From assembly GCA_942492065.1 (NCBI GenBank), contig CALODV010000020.1, positions 248,001 to 312,000 on the forward strand: a stretch of DNA of 64,000 nt. The letters run 5' to 3'. The DNA comes from G963665815 sp942492065. GTDB taxonomy: Bacteria; Cloacimonadota; Cloacimonadia; Cloacimonadales; JAIOQZ01. This document shows positions 1 to 9,160 of the stretch, piece by piece. The notes under the pieces were generated by a model. The model made no database searches, had not been told where the DNA came from, and saw nothing but the letters and a program-made list of their open reading frames with translations. Both the position numbers and the translations under genes were made by a program. Position 1 is the first letter of the stretch, and every line of letters starts with the position of its first letter.

Positions 1-314
1 GAGCTGAAACGGAAAACAATTAAGTCATACTTATTGGACTGCAGAACGTTTTTCCACTTTTTGATCTGCTCTCCGGTGAACTTGTAAACTGCAGTAGTTT
101 CCCATAGGTTTGTATCCATCAAAGTTCCCATAGAATAGCAGTTAGTATAACCATTGTGTTCATGGACTTTAGAGAATATATATCGCCAGGATCTCACCAG
201 GAACAGATCACAATCATATTCTTTGTTAAGAGTATCCCATAAAAATCGGCTTCTGTTTTTATCTCCGCCTTTTTCATTAGCGAATGGAGTATCTACATAT
301 AATACTTTTTTCAT
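1..314 (-). CDS. Glycosyltransferase-like protein, N-terminal part (partial)
   Basis: Read on the minus strand from an ATG at 314 and open to the window edge, so only about 104 N-terminal residues are visible. It begins MKKVLYVDTPFANEKGGDKNR, which resembles the first beta strand and the glycine-containing loop of GT-B (family 4) glycosyltransferases, and later reads SNKYDLIVFRFSS, like the end of a Rossmann strand. Its ATG overlaps the stop of the upstream family 2 glycosyltransferase gene by 4 bp (ATGA), so the two are almost certainly cotranscribed. The catalytic C-terminal half is outside the window, so the glycosyltransferase call is an inference from the fold-like N-terminus and the neighbour. 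Confidence 0.5.
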   Translation of the reverse strand, partial: MKKVLYVDTPFANEKGGDKNRSRFLWDTLNKEYDCDLFLVRSWRYIFSKVHEHNGYTNCYSMGTLMDTNLWETTAVYKFTGEQIKKWKNVLQSNKYDLIVFRFS

Positions 315-1156
315 TGCTTAATTCCTTTGGAATAATCACTGATACCCTTATTTACAGCATATTTCTGAACTAACCGGTAAACAAAAGACTGACAGATCAA
401 ATGATATTCATTGCGTTTTGCAATCCAGAAAACATCTCTTAAAAACTCCATAATGAAAGGTTTAAGGAAAAACCGGAGCAGTGATGGTCTGAAACCATAT
501 ATTTTACCTTCTGCAACACCCTCTCCATGGAATCTCTTATAGACCTGCGGAATAGTATAGTTATGTGAGTGTTCAACAACAGCTTCCGGTACATATACAA
601 GTGTATATCCTTTATTCTTCATCCTGAATGACCACTCTATATCTTCAGAATACCGGATATCTGGATCAAATGGATGCTCCTGAATCATTGTTTTCTTAAC
701 TGCACTTGTTGCAAGCGAAAAGAAATGATGCCAGTTTTTTGACTCCCTGCCATCTCCAAATGCTCTTACCATATCTTTAATCACCAGAGAATGGGCGTCA
801 GATCTGGAAATCTGATTTCCGAATACTGCTGCCACTCTTGCGTTGAGTAACGGCTTTATCAAATTCCTCAACCAAAATCTATCCTGAGGTATACAATCAG
901 AATTATTGAATACAATAATATCACCATTCGATCTTACAACTGCTTCATTCAGTACTTTCCCCGGAATATATTCAGATGGTTTAATCTGATATGAGTTATC
1001 AGGATTATACTTTTGAATCACTTCCCATGTTCCGTCTCTGGACCCGGAATCCACATTGAGAATTTCGTAGTCAGTATATTCTTGATCCTGCAGCATCTTC
1101 ATTGTTGTTTCAATATATTCAATATCATTAAACGATCTTACAATAATTGTTACCAT
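311..1156 (-). CDS. Glycosyltransferase family 2
   Basis: A 281-residue GT-A glycosyltransferase that should transfer a nucleotide-activated sugar to a lipid- or protein-linked acceptor at the inner membrane. Visible features are the N-terminal MVTIIVRSFND strand, the VDSGSRDGTW motif at residues 35-44 that contacts the nucleotide, and the NNSD metal-site variant of DXD around residue 87. The acceptor region contains FDPDIRYSEDIEWSFR, equivalent to the conserved ED that supplies the catalytic base. There is no signal peptide or clear membrane helix. It starts 2 bp after the stop of the SpoIIE-like gene and overlaps the next glycosyltransferase gene by 4 bp, which places it in the signalling operon. 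Donor and acceptor cannot be told from sequence. Confidence 0.85.
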   Translation of the reverse strand: MVTIIVRSFNDIEYIETTMKMLQDQEYTDYEILNVDSGSRDGTWEVIQKYNPDNSYQIKPSEYIPGKVLNEAVVRSNGDIIVFNNSDCIPQDRFWLRNLIKPLLNARVAAVFGNQISRSDAHSLVIKDMVRAFGDGRESKNWHHFFSLATSAVKKTMIQEHPFDPDIRYSEDIEWSFRMKNKGYTLVYVPEAVVEHSHNYTIPQVYKRFHGEGVAEGKIYGFRPSLLRFFLKPFIMEFLRDVFWIAKRNEYHLICQSFVYRLVQKYAVNKGISDYSKGIKQ

Positions 1157-1158
1157 GT

Positions 1159-3084
1159 TTATTCCTTATTAAGATAAAGTCTGAACTGAGTACAGTTATA
1201 CCTGTCTATTCTCGATCTAACTGCTTCCTGAGCAAGTTCTTTTATCATTGAGATTCCACGACCTCTTTCGTTTAGCACCAGCATTTCATCCATATTTCTT
1301 ATAAAGTCTTCTTTATTTTTTGATTTGCTTTCGTTAAAATTAAGTATCCATTCTTTTCCTTCATCAATAAAAGTAATTCCCAAAACGTCATCGAAGGAGA
1401 GAATCACAAATATATTTGAGTCCTTTCTTGAATCCAAGCCATGTACTATGATGTTATTCAGGAACTCATTCACAATCAGTTCTACTTTATAACTGAGCCA
1501 TGTATCTCCAGTCCATCTTTTAGAAAGAAATTCACAGTTTCGTCCAATCCTTCCGACTTCAGAAAGCATAGATTGGATACAATAAAGGTGATTATTCCTG
1601 CGTCTGGAAACATTCATAACTTTATCTTCCAGTATTTGAGAATATATATTTACAAATAAATAATTCTTACCAGAGTTTTCATATCCTTCCTTAGCCATGA
1701 TTCTTTCAAAATTATCAGGGAAAAGATTTTTATATGAAAATTCTCTATAATATTTATGCAGAATTTCGGTTAGTTTCGTTTCGGTAAGTGCTGTATTATC
1801 TTTCTTCAATGAAAAAATGCCATGGGTATACATGAAAAGCATTGTGTTCTCATTCATTTCAACTGTTCTTTCCTGCAAATCATCAATGGATGATGCGGAC
1901 TCTATAGTATCAATCTTATTTTTTGAACTATCAAATACTACAAGATCAGGCAAGTTCAGAGATGTTGTCTTAAGAACTTTCCCCTTTATATCAAATACAG
2001 CCATCAAGACTTTTAAATCTGCACTGTCCCCAAGATTCACCCTCAGATTTTGCTCCAATTTACTGAATAACAACTTCAGAATTTCATCCGCTGATAACAG
2101 CTCTAATTCTCTGGAGAGTTTGAACAGCACTGACTTCACTGCTGAAGCATACAATACAGATTTTGTACCGGTATGAGATATGTCTGCAATAAAATACAGA
2201 TATTTGTCATCACTAAGCTGTATCATATCGGAAATAGCTCCCAGACTATCCATGAAATAAGGAAAATATGTTGAGATTACAAGATCATCGAACTGTTCAA
2301 CACCCTTAGTGATAATAGCAGATTGAATCTGACTTGTGGCCTGAGTCTGCTCAAGCATAATATCCAGATAACTCTGCAGTTTGGACTCAGATTTTTTACG
2401 ATCAGTAATATCCCTGAGTTTCCACAGGTATGCTGTAGTTCTCCCAGCCTCTTCGATAGGTATAAACTCTCGTTCCACAATCAAAGAATCATTCAGGGTT
2501 ATATCACTGACAGAGCTTCCCTTTGACTGATCATTTATACTGGTAAACAGCTCGTAGAAAGAATCCATATTGTGAAAAACCCGGGAAAGCTCATAAATCA
2601 GATTGAGAGTGGATAATCCTATATAGAATTTTATTTCTCGCTTCAGGTTCAGCATTTCACGAAATTTCTCGTTAATAAACAGAATTTTACGCTCCGAGTC
2701 TTCCAGAAGAACCCCTTCCTCAAAATGAGAAAGAATAAGTGACAGATCATCTGTGACACCAAATCCATATCCCTCTTTATCAAGCTTATTTTTTGCTATC
2801 AGAATTATAAGCTCTTCATTATAGATAGGAATAATGCTTAAGTTCAGCTTTTCAGAATGGTTCATCCACTCTGTTCCCTGAACCTGTTTTTGAGATTCAG
2901 CCTTAAAGATTAAATCACGTATTTCGGTCAAAAACTTGTTACTCAATGCACTTCTATCTGCATTAAACACGTCATCAAGCAAGTACTTATATTCAGACAA
3001 GCCATGAACTGAAAGCACTTTTCTCTTTGTACTGACATGAATAAAAAGAGATTTTTTAATTCTACTTTTACCTGTATTATTCAA
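1159..3084 (-). CDS. PAS / SpoIIE-like pseudo-phosphatase / HATPase fusion protein
   Basis: A 641-residue cytoplasmic signalling protein. Residues about 110-230 look like a PAS domain ending in WKLRDITDRKK, followed by a coiled coil and a SpoIIE/PP2C-like domain at about 260-490. The C-terminus (about 535-641) is an RsbW-like ATPase with NEFLNNIIVHG (N box), DEGKEW (G1) and ERGRGISMIKEL (G2), all apparently intact. The phosphatase half is degenerate: the usual GGD is GAI, TDG is THG and the late DD is KN, leaving mainly the Asp of DISHTG. It may therefore bind a partner rather than dephosphorylate it. Translation starts at a TTG with TAGGAG 5 nt upstream. It follows the response regulator by 8 bp and precedes the glycosyltransferase by 2 bp. 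Domains are seen; the loss of activity is inferred. Confidence 0.75.
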   Translation of the reverse strand: MNNTGKSRIKKSLFIHVSTKRKVLSVHGLSEYKYLLDDVFNADRSALSNKFLTEIRDLIFKAESQKQVQGTEWMNHSEKLNLSIIPIYNEELIILIAKNKLDKEGYGFGVTDDLSLILSHFEEGVLLEDSERKILFINEKFREMLNLKREIKFYIGLSTLNLIYELSRVFHNMDSFYELFTSINDQSKGSSVSDITLNDSLIVEREFIPIEEAGRTTAYLWKLRDITDRKKSESKLQSYLDIMLEQTQATSQIQSAIITKGVEQFDDLVISTYFPYFMDSLGAISDMIQLSDDKYLYFIADISHTGTKSVLYASAVKSVLFKLSRELELLSADEILKLLFSKLEQNLRVNLGDSADLKVLMAVFDIKGKVLKTTSLNLPDLVVFDSSKNKIDTIESASSIDDLQERTVEMNENTMLFMYTHGIFSLKKDNTALTETKLTEILHKYYREFSYKNLFPDNFERIMAKEGYENSGKNYLFVNIYSQILEDKVMNVSRRRNNHLYCIQSMLSEVGRIGRNCEFLSKRWTGDTWLSYKVELIVNEFLNNIIVHGLDSRKDSNIFVILSFDDVLGITFIDEGKEWILNFNESKSKNKEDFIRNMDEMLVLNERGRGISMIKELAQEAVRSRIDRYNCTQFRLYLNKE

Positions 3085-3092
3085 AATTTCTC

Positions 3093-4301
3093 CTAGAAAA
3101 ATTCTTTAACCCAGAATGGCTCTCTCACACCTATTCCCTGTCTAAATGATTTTAATAACTCAACCATTGTGAATGTAACATCTTGATTTTTGGGAATGAT
3201 AGTAATTCCGTTTTTAGCTTTAACATCTTCATCTATCATCATATAAATATGTAAATCCTGCACATTTATCTGTTTCCGTCTGAACTTGGAACGCTGGACA
3301 GGAATATCTTTTAAAACTTCTATCAATAAAGGGTTATACTCATTGTACAGCCCCTTCATATACTGAATTGCATCGGAGGGAAATTTCCCGCTTTTAAGCT
3401 GAATCTCGAAATCAAGCGAAATCTTCAGCATCTGAGCACCCAATGATATTGGAGTCTGTTTGTAATTATCCATCTCTGTGTATTCCCTGAAAGACTTCAG
3501 CTGACCACCTATCATGTAGGCAATAGACTGCATACCGGGTATTTTAGCAAGAAGCCTTCTCGCTATTTTAGGATGTCTCTCAAAAATATCGCTTTCGTCT
3601 TCTGATAGAGATTCTCCAGAAGATACTTTTATCAATAAATCCTGGGGAATAGCGATTGTCCCTATTTGACTGAGAGTTGCTGCCAGAACAAATTCCCATT
3701 TACTCTCAGGACTGATTCTGTCAGCAATGAATTCCACATATCTGCGTATACTGGATGACCGTGAAAAAGCAATTGAGTTAGAGTAACTCAGCACCTCAGA
3801 CAGGATTGAAACAGATGCATTAGTCGTTTTTTCCTTCAGTTCCATCAATTGACGTGCTTCTATTGTTCTTTTATTAACTTCCTTCTCCAAGTCAGAGTTT
3901 ATTCTCCTCAACTCATCTCTGGCCAGTTTCAACTCCAGATGGTTCTTAACTCTCGCTTTAAGTTCATCCTTGTTAAAAGGTTTGCCTATATAGTCTTTTG
4001 CTCCCAGGCTCAGTCCATGAATTATGCTCTCTTTATCAGACTTTGCAGTAAGAAATATTACTGGGATATCTTTAGTTTGAGGACTATTCTGGAGCCTGCT
4101 GCAAACATCGAATCCATTCATTTCGGGCATCATAACATCCAGGAGAATCAAATCATAATCATTCTCCTTCACCCATTTAACAGCTTCTTTCCCTTTGGTA
4201 GTATACGAAATATCATAGTTTTCTGTTCTCAGAATACTTCCAAGCAGCTGTATATTCTTAGGGGCGTCGTCGACAATAAGAACCTTTGGTTTATAACTCA
4301 T
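3093..4301 (-). CDS. Response regulator with degenerate HD-GYP-like output
   Basis: A 402-residue response regulator. The receiver domain (1-120) is complete: acidic pair VDD at 10-11, phosphoacceptor Asp55 in LLLDVMMPEMNG, the Thr of FLTAK and Lys107 in GKPF. A coiled coil (about 125-160) leads to an alpha-helical domain (about 165-345) with the layout of HD-GYP c-di-GMP phosphodiesterases. The metal-binding HD is replaced by SQ (SQIGTIAIPQ, 211-220), only His243 of the RHP segment remains, and the HHE...GYP motif is absent. It may be an HDOD-like or dead HD-GYP scaffold. The ATG has GGAG 5 nt upstream. A 104-bp gap separates it from the next upstream regulator, long enough for a separate promoter, although none is obvious. 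Confidence 0.75.
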   Translation of the reverse strand: MSYKPKVLIVDDAPKNIQLLGSILRTENYDISYTTKGKEAVKWVKENDYDLILLDVMMPEMNGFDVCSRLQNSPQTKDIPVIFLTAKSDKESIIHGLSLGAKDYIGKPFNKDELKARVKNHLELKLARDELRRINSDLEKEVNKRTIEARQLMELKEKTTNASVSILSEVLSYSNSIAFSRSSSIRRYVEFIADRISPESKWEFVLAATLSQIGTIAIPQDLLIKVSSGESLSEDESDIFERHPKIARRLLAKIPGMQSIAYMIGGQLKSFREYTEMDNYKQTPISLGAQMLKISLDFEIQLKSGKFPSDAIQYMKGLYNEYNPLLIEVLKDIPVQRSKFRRKQINVQDLHIYMMIDEDVKAKNGITIIPKNQDVTFTMVELLKSFRQGIGVREPFWVKEFF

Positions 4302-4405
4302 TTTAGCTCCGTATACTTTCTATATCATGTCTATAATCTGCTTATGCATCTGCAATAAAGCCGATCGCATTTCAAAAAAAACACAAATGACATACTATGT
4401 TAATA

Positions 4406-5722
4406 TTATTTTCTTTCAATGTTAATGTCAAGGTTTTCAAAAACCTGATCTTTGAAGAGATTATCATTATACCACGCTAAACCAAATATAATTTCACCCT
4501 CAATCTTTAGTCTCTTCATTCTGTATGATATCAGTACTTCCAATTTTTCTTTAAGTTTAAGTGCGCCAGAGTACGATGTTTCCGGTAATAAGAGCATGAA
4601 ATTCATATCTGAAACTCTGGCTACAGCATCCTGTTTCCTTACCGACTCTCTGATAAAATGACTTATTTCTATAATCCTATTCTGTTTTTCCCGAGAAAAA
4701 TCCATTACTTCTATGAAAGGCTTTATACTCAGGTACATTATGGAAAACTCTTTACGACTTCTTTCAAAACGTGTTTTGAAATCTGTAAACTTGTATTGCA
4801 TCTCCAGCAGGTTAGCAAGACCGGTGAGTTCATCAACTCTTATAGTGTCTTTCAACTTTATTAGTGTATCCTTAAGAACATACTGAGATTGCTCCCACTT
4901 CTTAGATACTGTGATATCCTGAATTAGCAGGAAATAATCCCCTTCAGAATGCAGATCAATGGGCTCTCCTGAAAAACGAAGATAGGTTTTATGCCCTTTC
5001 ATTGAAGTGATACATGTATCTGCAATAAATAACTCCCGATTCAACACTTTAGTCTTAATGTTAACCGCCTTGCATTCTATATTGCTTACAATATCCCAGA
5101 AATTTACCAGAATCTCTTCAATACTGCTTCCAACTAACTCAGCAACTCTCTTGTTAACTTCCAAAACTTCTTTATTTTTACTGTTAATAACAATCATTCC
5201 CACAGGTGCTAAATGAAAAATCGCCTCATACTTGGTTCTCAGCTTCTTATTCATATCTCTTTCAAAACTGAGCTTTTCTGTTCTTTCTTTTACCTGTCTT
5301 TCCAATTCCTGATTCATTATCTTCAGAAACTCTCTTTGCCTTTTTATCTCCAGGTGTGTATGAACACGGGCGAGAAGTTCATTAGTATTAAAGGGTTTTG
5401 TAATATAATCTTCCGCACCAGCTTCAAAGCCCTCGACAATCTCCTGCTTAAGAGCTTTTGCCGAAATCATCAGGACAGGCAGTTCAACTCCCTGTAGTTC
5501 ATTTTTGATTTTGCGGCATAAATCAAATCCGCTTCCATCTTTCAGCTTACTGTCAAGCAGAAGAATATCATAGTTATTCTTTTCTACCGCTTTAAGTGCA
5601 TCTTCTCCACTCATAAAATAGGAAACATCGAATTTCTCTTTTATGAGAATAGATCCCAGAAGCTGAATCTGCTTAGGATCTCCACCGGCTATTAGTATCT
5701 TTGTTTCACTGTTATTCTTCAC
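4406..5722 (-). CDS. Response regulator with PAS and degenerate GGDEF domain
   Basis: A 438-residue protein. Its receiver domain (1-125) is closely similar to that of the neighbouring regulator, with phosphoacceptor Asp57 and Lys109 (TKPF), although the first acidic residue of the usual pair is Gly. A coiled coil is followed by a PAS domain (about 165-275) and a GGDEF-fold domain (about 290-438) that keeps the entry motif DELTGLANL (297-305). The GG(D/E)EF active-site turn is replaced by VSDMNF near residue 371, so diguanylate cyclase activity is unlikely. A GTG at 5722 is the best available start; it lies inside the 3' end of the kinase gene (11-bp overlap), implying translational coupling. 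It was probably duplicated from the same receiver ancestor as the adjacent regulator. Confidence 0.75.
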   Translation of the reverse strand: MKNNSETKILIAGGDPKQIQLLGSILIKEKFDVSYFMSGEDALKAVEKNNYDILLLDSKLKDGSGFDLCRKIKNELQGVELPVLMISAKALKQEIVEGFEAGAEDYITKPFNTNELLARVHTHLEIKRQREFLKIMNQELERQVKERTEKLSFERDMNKKLRTKYEAIFHLAPVGMIVINSKNKEVLEVNKRVAELVGSSIEEILVNFWDIVSNIECKAVNIKTKVLNRELFIADTCITSMKGHKTYLRFSGEPIDLHSEGDYFLLIQDITVSKKWEQSQYVLKDTLIKLKDTIRVDELTGLANLLEMQYKFTDFKTRFERSRKEFSIMYLSIKPFIEVMDFSREKQNRIIEISHFIRESVRKQDAVARVSDMNFMLLLPETSYSGALKLKEKLEVLISYRMKRLKIEGEIIFGLAWYNDNLFKDQVFENLDINIERK

Positions 5723-7298
5723 TATTCAGTATTTTCCTTTTAATTCTGTTCAGAAGATCAGGATAAAAATCCAGATATTCATCAATTTTCTCTATTTCAA
5801 AATTATTTGAACACTCAACAATTTGTCGTCCGTAATCCCTTAAGTATTCTACTGAGTGATTTCTGCCAAGCTCTTCTATCATTTCTCCAAACTTAAGAAT
5901 TGTCGAAATCGGATGAGATTTCTGAATTTCCTCCCACATCGGTAAAAGTTCCATATCCAACGATGCAAGAACAATATCTGATACGGGACAACTGTCTATA
6001 TCTTTGAACTTTACAAGCTCTTTCTCCTCAATTTCTATTGTTTCATTTAAATACTGACCACAGAAATCAGAATGAGATTCCATTCTGACAGGTATATCCA
6101 GAAGTTTTATCTCAAAACATGAACCTTTATCAATCTCACTTTCCAACTTAATCTCACCATGCATCATTTCCAGAAGCCTTTTGGTTATTGCCAGACCAAG
6201 TCCTGTTCCTCCATACTTTCTATTGCTTTGCCCCTCATTCTGGAGGAAAGACTCAAAAATTCGTGATTGCTGATTTTCTTTTATTCCAATTCCGCTATCT
6301 TCAATCAAAATAGTTATATCCGCAACACAATTCTCATTGTTTTTAATCTCAGCTTTTGCTTCAATACGGATAAATCCAGATTCAGTAAATTTGATTGCAT
6401 TACCTATTATATTAAACATAACCTGCCGAAACCTTACCTCATCTGCATACACCTGTCCCGGGAAATGCTCATCTATTGCTATCTGAAACTTCAGACCTTT
6501 TTCGGCAATCTTAACAGAAAAAATACTTTTGATTTCTTCGAACATCTTATAGGAATCAAAATAGTCATTTTCAATCACCATTTTGCCAGCCTCAATCCTT
6601 GATAAATCGAGAATATCATTAATCAGCTTCAGGAGGTTTTTGCCACCCAGCAATATGGAATCAACATAACTCTTTTGCTGCGGGTCAGATATCATTGCAG
6701 CAAGCAGCTCAGTAAATCCTATCACAGAATTTAAAGGAGTACGGATTTCATGGCTCATATTCGCCAGGAATTCACTCTTTGCCTTATTGGCGAATTCTGC
6801 ACTTTCCCTGGCTGATTGAAGTTCTTTAACTGCTTCCATCAATTCTTCTTCAATTGAAAGTCTTTCGTTAACATCATTCCGCATATTCTGCAGTTCTATC
6901 TCCATTCGATGCATATCTCTTCTCAAGTTTTTGATCTCTGTGTTTTTCCGACAGAGAATATGGGCAGTTTCTATCCTATTTGCCAGAGTTTCCATTGTAA
7001 AGTCCCTGTTGATGAATACACAATCATCTTTAAAATCCTGAAGAATGGATTCATTTTCATCAGAAATTATAATTAGAGGAACATTGGATGGTAAAATATA
7101 TTTTTCGGCTATATCCTTTATCTTCTCTTCATTATTGGTATTCTCAATGATTGCCGTATCTAGTTCGATTAACTCACTTTCTGGTATCTTACGGACTTCC
7201 CAAAGATTTTCCGGAATAAAATAAATATAGTTATCATAGTATTCTGTAAGTCTCCTGAAAATATCATCTCCAGTGACAATCAGAGTTTTGCTTTTCAT
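5712..7298 (-). CDS. Sensor histidine kinase, cytoplasmic
   Basis: A 528-residue kinase with no membrane segment. The N-terminal 115 residues resemble a degenerate receiver domain (LIVTGDD...), followed by a long coiled coil (about 115-170). The HisKA domain has the H box MSHEIRTPLNS with His183. The ATPase domain is intact: N box around 296-300 (FNIIGNAIKFTESG), G1 DSGIG (334-338), F box FESFLQ and GGTGLGLA (363-370). A C-terminal helical region (about 440-528) resembles segments at the ends of hybrid kinases but lacks an Hpt-type histidine motif. It heads the operon and is the most likely phosphodonor for the two regulators downstream. The ATG is preceded by GAGAG. The input signal is unknown; it must be cytoplasmic or come through a partner. 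Confidence 0.9.
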   Translation of the reverse strand: MKSKTLIVTGDDIFRRLTEYYDNYIYFIPENLWEVRKIPESELIELDTAIIENTNNEEKIKDIAEKYILPSNVPLIIISDENESILQDFKDDCVFINRDFTMETLANRIETAHILCRKNTEIKNLRRDMHRMEIELQNMRNDVNERLSIEEELMEAVKELQSARESAEFANKAKSEFLANMSHEIRTPLNSVIGFTELLAAMISDPQQKSYVDSILLGGKNLLKLINDILDLSRIEAGKMVIENDYFDSYKMFEEIKSIFSVKIAEKGLKFQIAIDEHFPGQVYADEVRFRQVMFNIIGNAIKFTESGFIRIEAKAEIKNNENCVADITILIEDSGIGIKENQQSRIFESFLQNEGQSNRKYGGTGLGLAITKRLLEMMHGEIKLESEIDKGSCFEIKLLDIPVRMESHSDFCGQYLNETIEIEEKELVKFKDIDSCPVSDIVLASLDMELLPMWEEIQKSHPISTILKFGEMIEELGRNHSVEYLRDYGRQIVECSNNFEIEKIDEYLDFYPDLLNRIKRKILNSEE

Positions 7299-7346
7299 AC
7301 TTTCTCTCGTTAATTTGTAGTTTTATCGTGATTACACACTATTACC

Positions 7347-7376
7347 AGTGTAGATTGTTTTAAAAGGCTGTGTCAA
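7347..7376 (-). promoter_or_regulatory. Candidate sigma70-type promoter of the signalling operon
   Basis: On the minus strand a perfect TTGACA (7376-7371) is followed after 18 bp by TACACT (7352-7347), about 50 bp before the kinase ATG at 7298. It lies in the 272-bp divergent gap between the kinase and the first lipoprotein gene. The rest of that gap is AT-rich and shows no other clear element. Confidence 0.45.
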
Positions 7377-7570
7377 TATAAATATCGCAGGCATCGATAT
7401 TCACATAGCATTTCACTTCTGTAATACCATAGTATTAGAGTATTCTCGTTCATTTAATGTTCAATACATGCACTCAAATTCAAGAAATAAAATTTACAGG
7501 TCAGGATACATTTTTGTTGTAACGAATATTTGAAACAACTGTTTTTATTGTAAACAGATGTGAGGTTATA

Positions 7571-8338
7571 GTGGCAAAAAACTATCTGGGCTTAATTATA
7601 TTAGTTAGCACTGCTTCCTGTACATATATTCCTGAAAAACATACAGATTTTGAGTACTGCATTTTCGAATCTAAAGACTCAAAAAATTATTGGTATAATG
7701 GAAAACAGGTAATGTTCAAAGACAGTTCGGGAATAAACGTTATTGGTAATTTTGATCGCGTTGATAACCATATAGTAATTTTTGATGCAAGAATCACAAA
7801 CAAAAGTAATTCCGATATCCTGGTTGATCCTCATATGTTCTCATGCGAATTTGCAACAATTTATAGTGATACAACAAGAGTTTATGCTGTAAGCCCCGAA
7901 GAAGTAATCCTGACAATAGATAAAATCAAATCAGATACTCGTAAAAGCCGCAGTTCGACAAACTGCATTGAGACCGGATTCTGTCTTCTGGGTGCCCTGA
8001 ACGATATTTATGGAGAGGAGAAAACTGCGGCAGAAGAGATAAGAGATGCTGAATACCGCAGGTCTCGTGAAGAAAATGAAAGAAGAAGACAGGAAGAATA
8101 CGAGAAGAAAATTGAGAAACTTGATGAGAGAAGGGAGTTCTTTTCAAATAGTGTATTAAGAAAAACAACACTGAGATCCGGTGATACAATAAATGGTAAA
8201 ATAATGTTCCCTATGCCAAAGGATACACGGCAAATAGTTTTACATATCAAAATTGATAACTTTGACTTTCGGTTTGACCTGACAAGAGTTGAAAAAAATT
8301 TCAGGATAGAAAATGTTCGAAATGTCCAGTATGACTGA
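7571..8338 (+). CDS. Hypothetical lipoprotein, paralogue of the next gene
   Basis: A 255-residue protein starting at a GTG behind a weak GAGG. The N-terminus LIILVSTASC is a type II (lipoprotein) signal with the acylated Cys at about residue 17. The body has an N-terminal segment with KNYWYNGKQ, a beta-rich part (about 35-110), a cysteine pair in NCIETGFC, a very charged predicted helix (about 150-195, rich in E and R) and a C-terminal beta-rich part beginning VLRKTTLRSGD. The same order is found in the next gene downstream, so they are a tandem duplication. No family was recognised. It is likely anchored in the outer or inner membrane on the periplasmic side. Confidence 0.7.
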   Translation: MAKNYLGLIILVSTASCTYIPEKHTDFEYCIFESKDSKNYWYNGKQVMFKDSSGINVIGNFDRVDNHIVIFDARITNKSNSDILVDPHMFSCEFATIYSDTTRVYAVSPEEVILTIDKIKSDTRKSRSSTNCIETGFCLLGALNDIYGEEKTAAEEIRDAEYRRSREENERRRQEEYEKKIEKLDERREFFSNSVLRKTTLRSGDTINGKIMFPMPKDTRQIVLHIKIDNFDFRFDLTRVEKNFRIENVRNVQYD

Positions 8339-8397
8339 TCTATTACTAATTCATATTTAGAAACAATAAAACTTGATATTTTAAAAAGGATAAATAA

Positions 8398-9150
8398 ATG
8401 AGAAAAATACTATTTTTACTACCCATAATTATTTTGTCTTCGTGTATGTTCTCTTCAAAGACCTTTAAATTCACATCCGATCATCCTGATTACTATTGGC
8501 ATAAGGGCAGGCAGATGTTAAAGCAGGAAATTGATGATCTGAATCTTGTTCTGAACTTCAGCCGTGTAGACAGAGGTAAAATATTTTTTGACACCAACTT
8601 TCTGAACAAAAGTGATAACAGTGTTCTGGTCACACCCGACTCTATCAAGTGCTTGTTCATAGATGAGTCAGGAGATACTACTGTGGCATTAGCCATAAAT
8701 CCTGAAGAAATTATTGATAATCTCGACAAAAAAGCTCAACGAGAAACAGCAGATAATAACTGTAGTGAATGTTTGGACGCAGGAATGTGCTTTTTTGAAG
8801 TAGCAGATACGTTTCAGGATCATAAAAAGACACCTCAAGAGCTTGAAGAAGCTGAGGAATCAAGACGGGAAAGGGCAGAGAACACTGAACACAGAAGAGC
8901 AGAATACAAGAGAACAATGAAAGAAATTGAATCACACAGAAAGTTCTTCTCTGAAACGGCTCTCCGGAAAACAACACTTGCTAAAAACGAGTCTATTTCC
9001 GGGAAAGTACTGTTCAACTTCCCTTATGACACTGTAAAACTATATCTGACCCTCAAAATTGAAGACAAGATTTTTGAGTTCATTTTCAATAAAGTTATTC
9101 CTGAACCTGAAAAAAGGAAGAAGAAATACAGTAAGTATCCAAGAGATTAG
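8398..9150 (+). CDS. Hypothetical lipoprotein, paralogue of the preceding gene
   Basis: A 250-residue protein with signal peptide MRKILFLLPIIILSSC and acylated Cys16. It shares with its upstream neighbour the motif DYYWHKGRQ, the phrase NPEEIIDNLDK (upstream SPEEVILTIDK), a cysteine-containing segment (NCSECLDAGMC), a charged predicted helix rich in E and R (about 140-180), and the segment ALRKTTLAKNESISGKVLF. The spacing to the upstream gene is 59 bp and the start has AAGGA 7 nt upstream, so they are probably cotranscribed. Function is unknown; periplasmic exposure is inferred from the lipobox only. It converges with the small membrane protein gene, whose stop lies 10 bp away, with no visible terminator between them. 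Confidence 0.7.
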   Translation: MRKILFLLPIIILSSCMFSSKTFKFTSDHPDYYWHKGRQMLKQEIDDLNLVLNFSRVDRGKIFFDTNFLNKSDNSVLVTPDSIKCLFIDESGDTTVALAINPEEIIDNLDKKAQRETADNNCSECLDAGMCFFEVADTFQDHKKTPQELEEAEESRRERAENTEHRRAEYKRTMKEIESHRKFFSETALRKTTLAKNESISGKVLFNFPYDTVKLYLTLKIEDKIFEFIFNKVIPEPEKRKKKYSKYPRD

Positions 9151-9160
9151 AGAGCAGACT

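Noticed and set aside
3849..4358. 169-codon plus-strand frame opposite the response regulator
   Set aside because: Antisense to the receiver domain, of low-complexity composition and with no domain match by eye.
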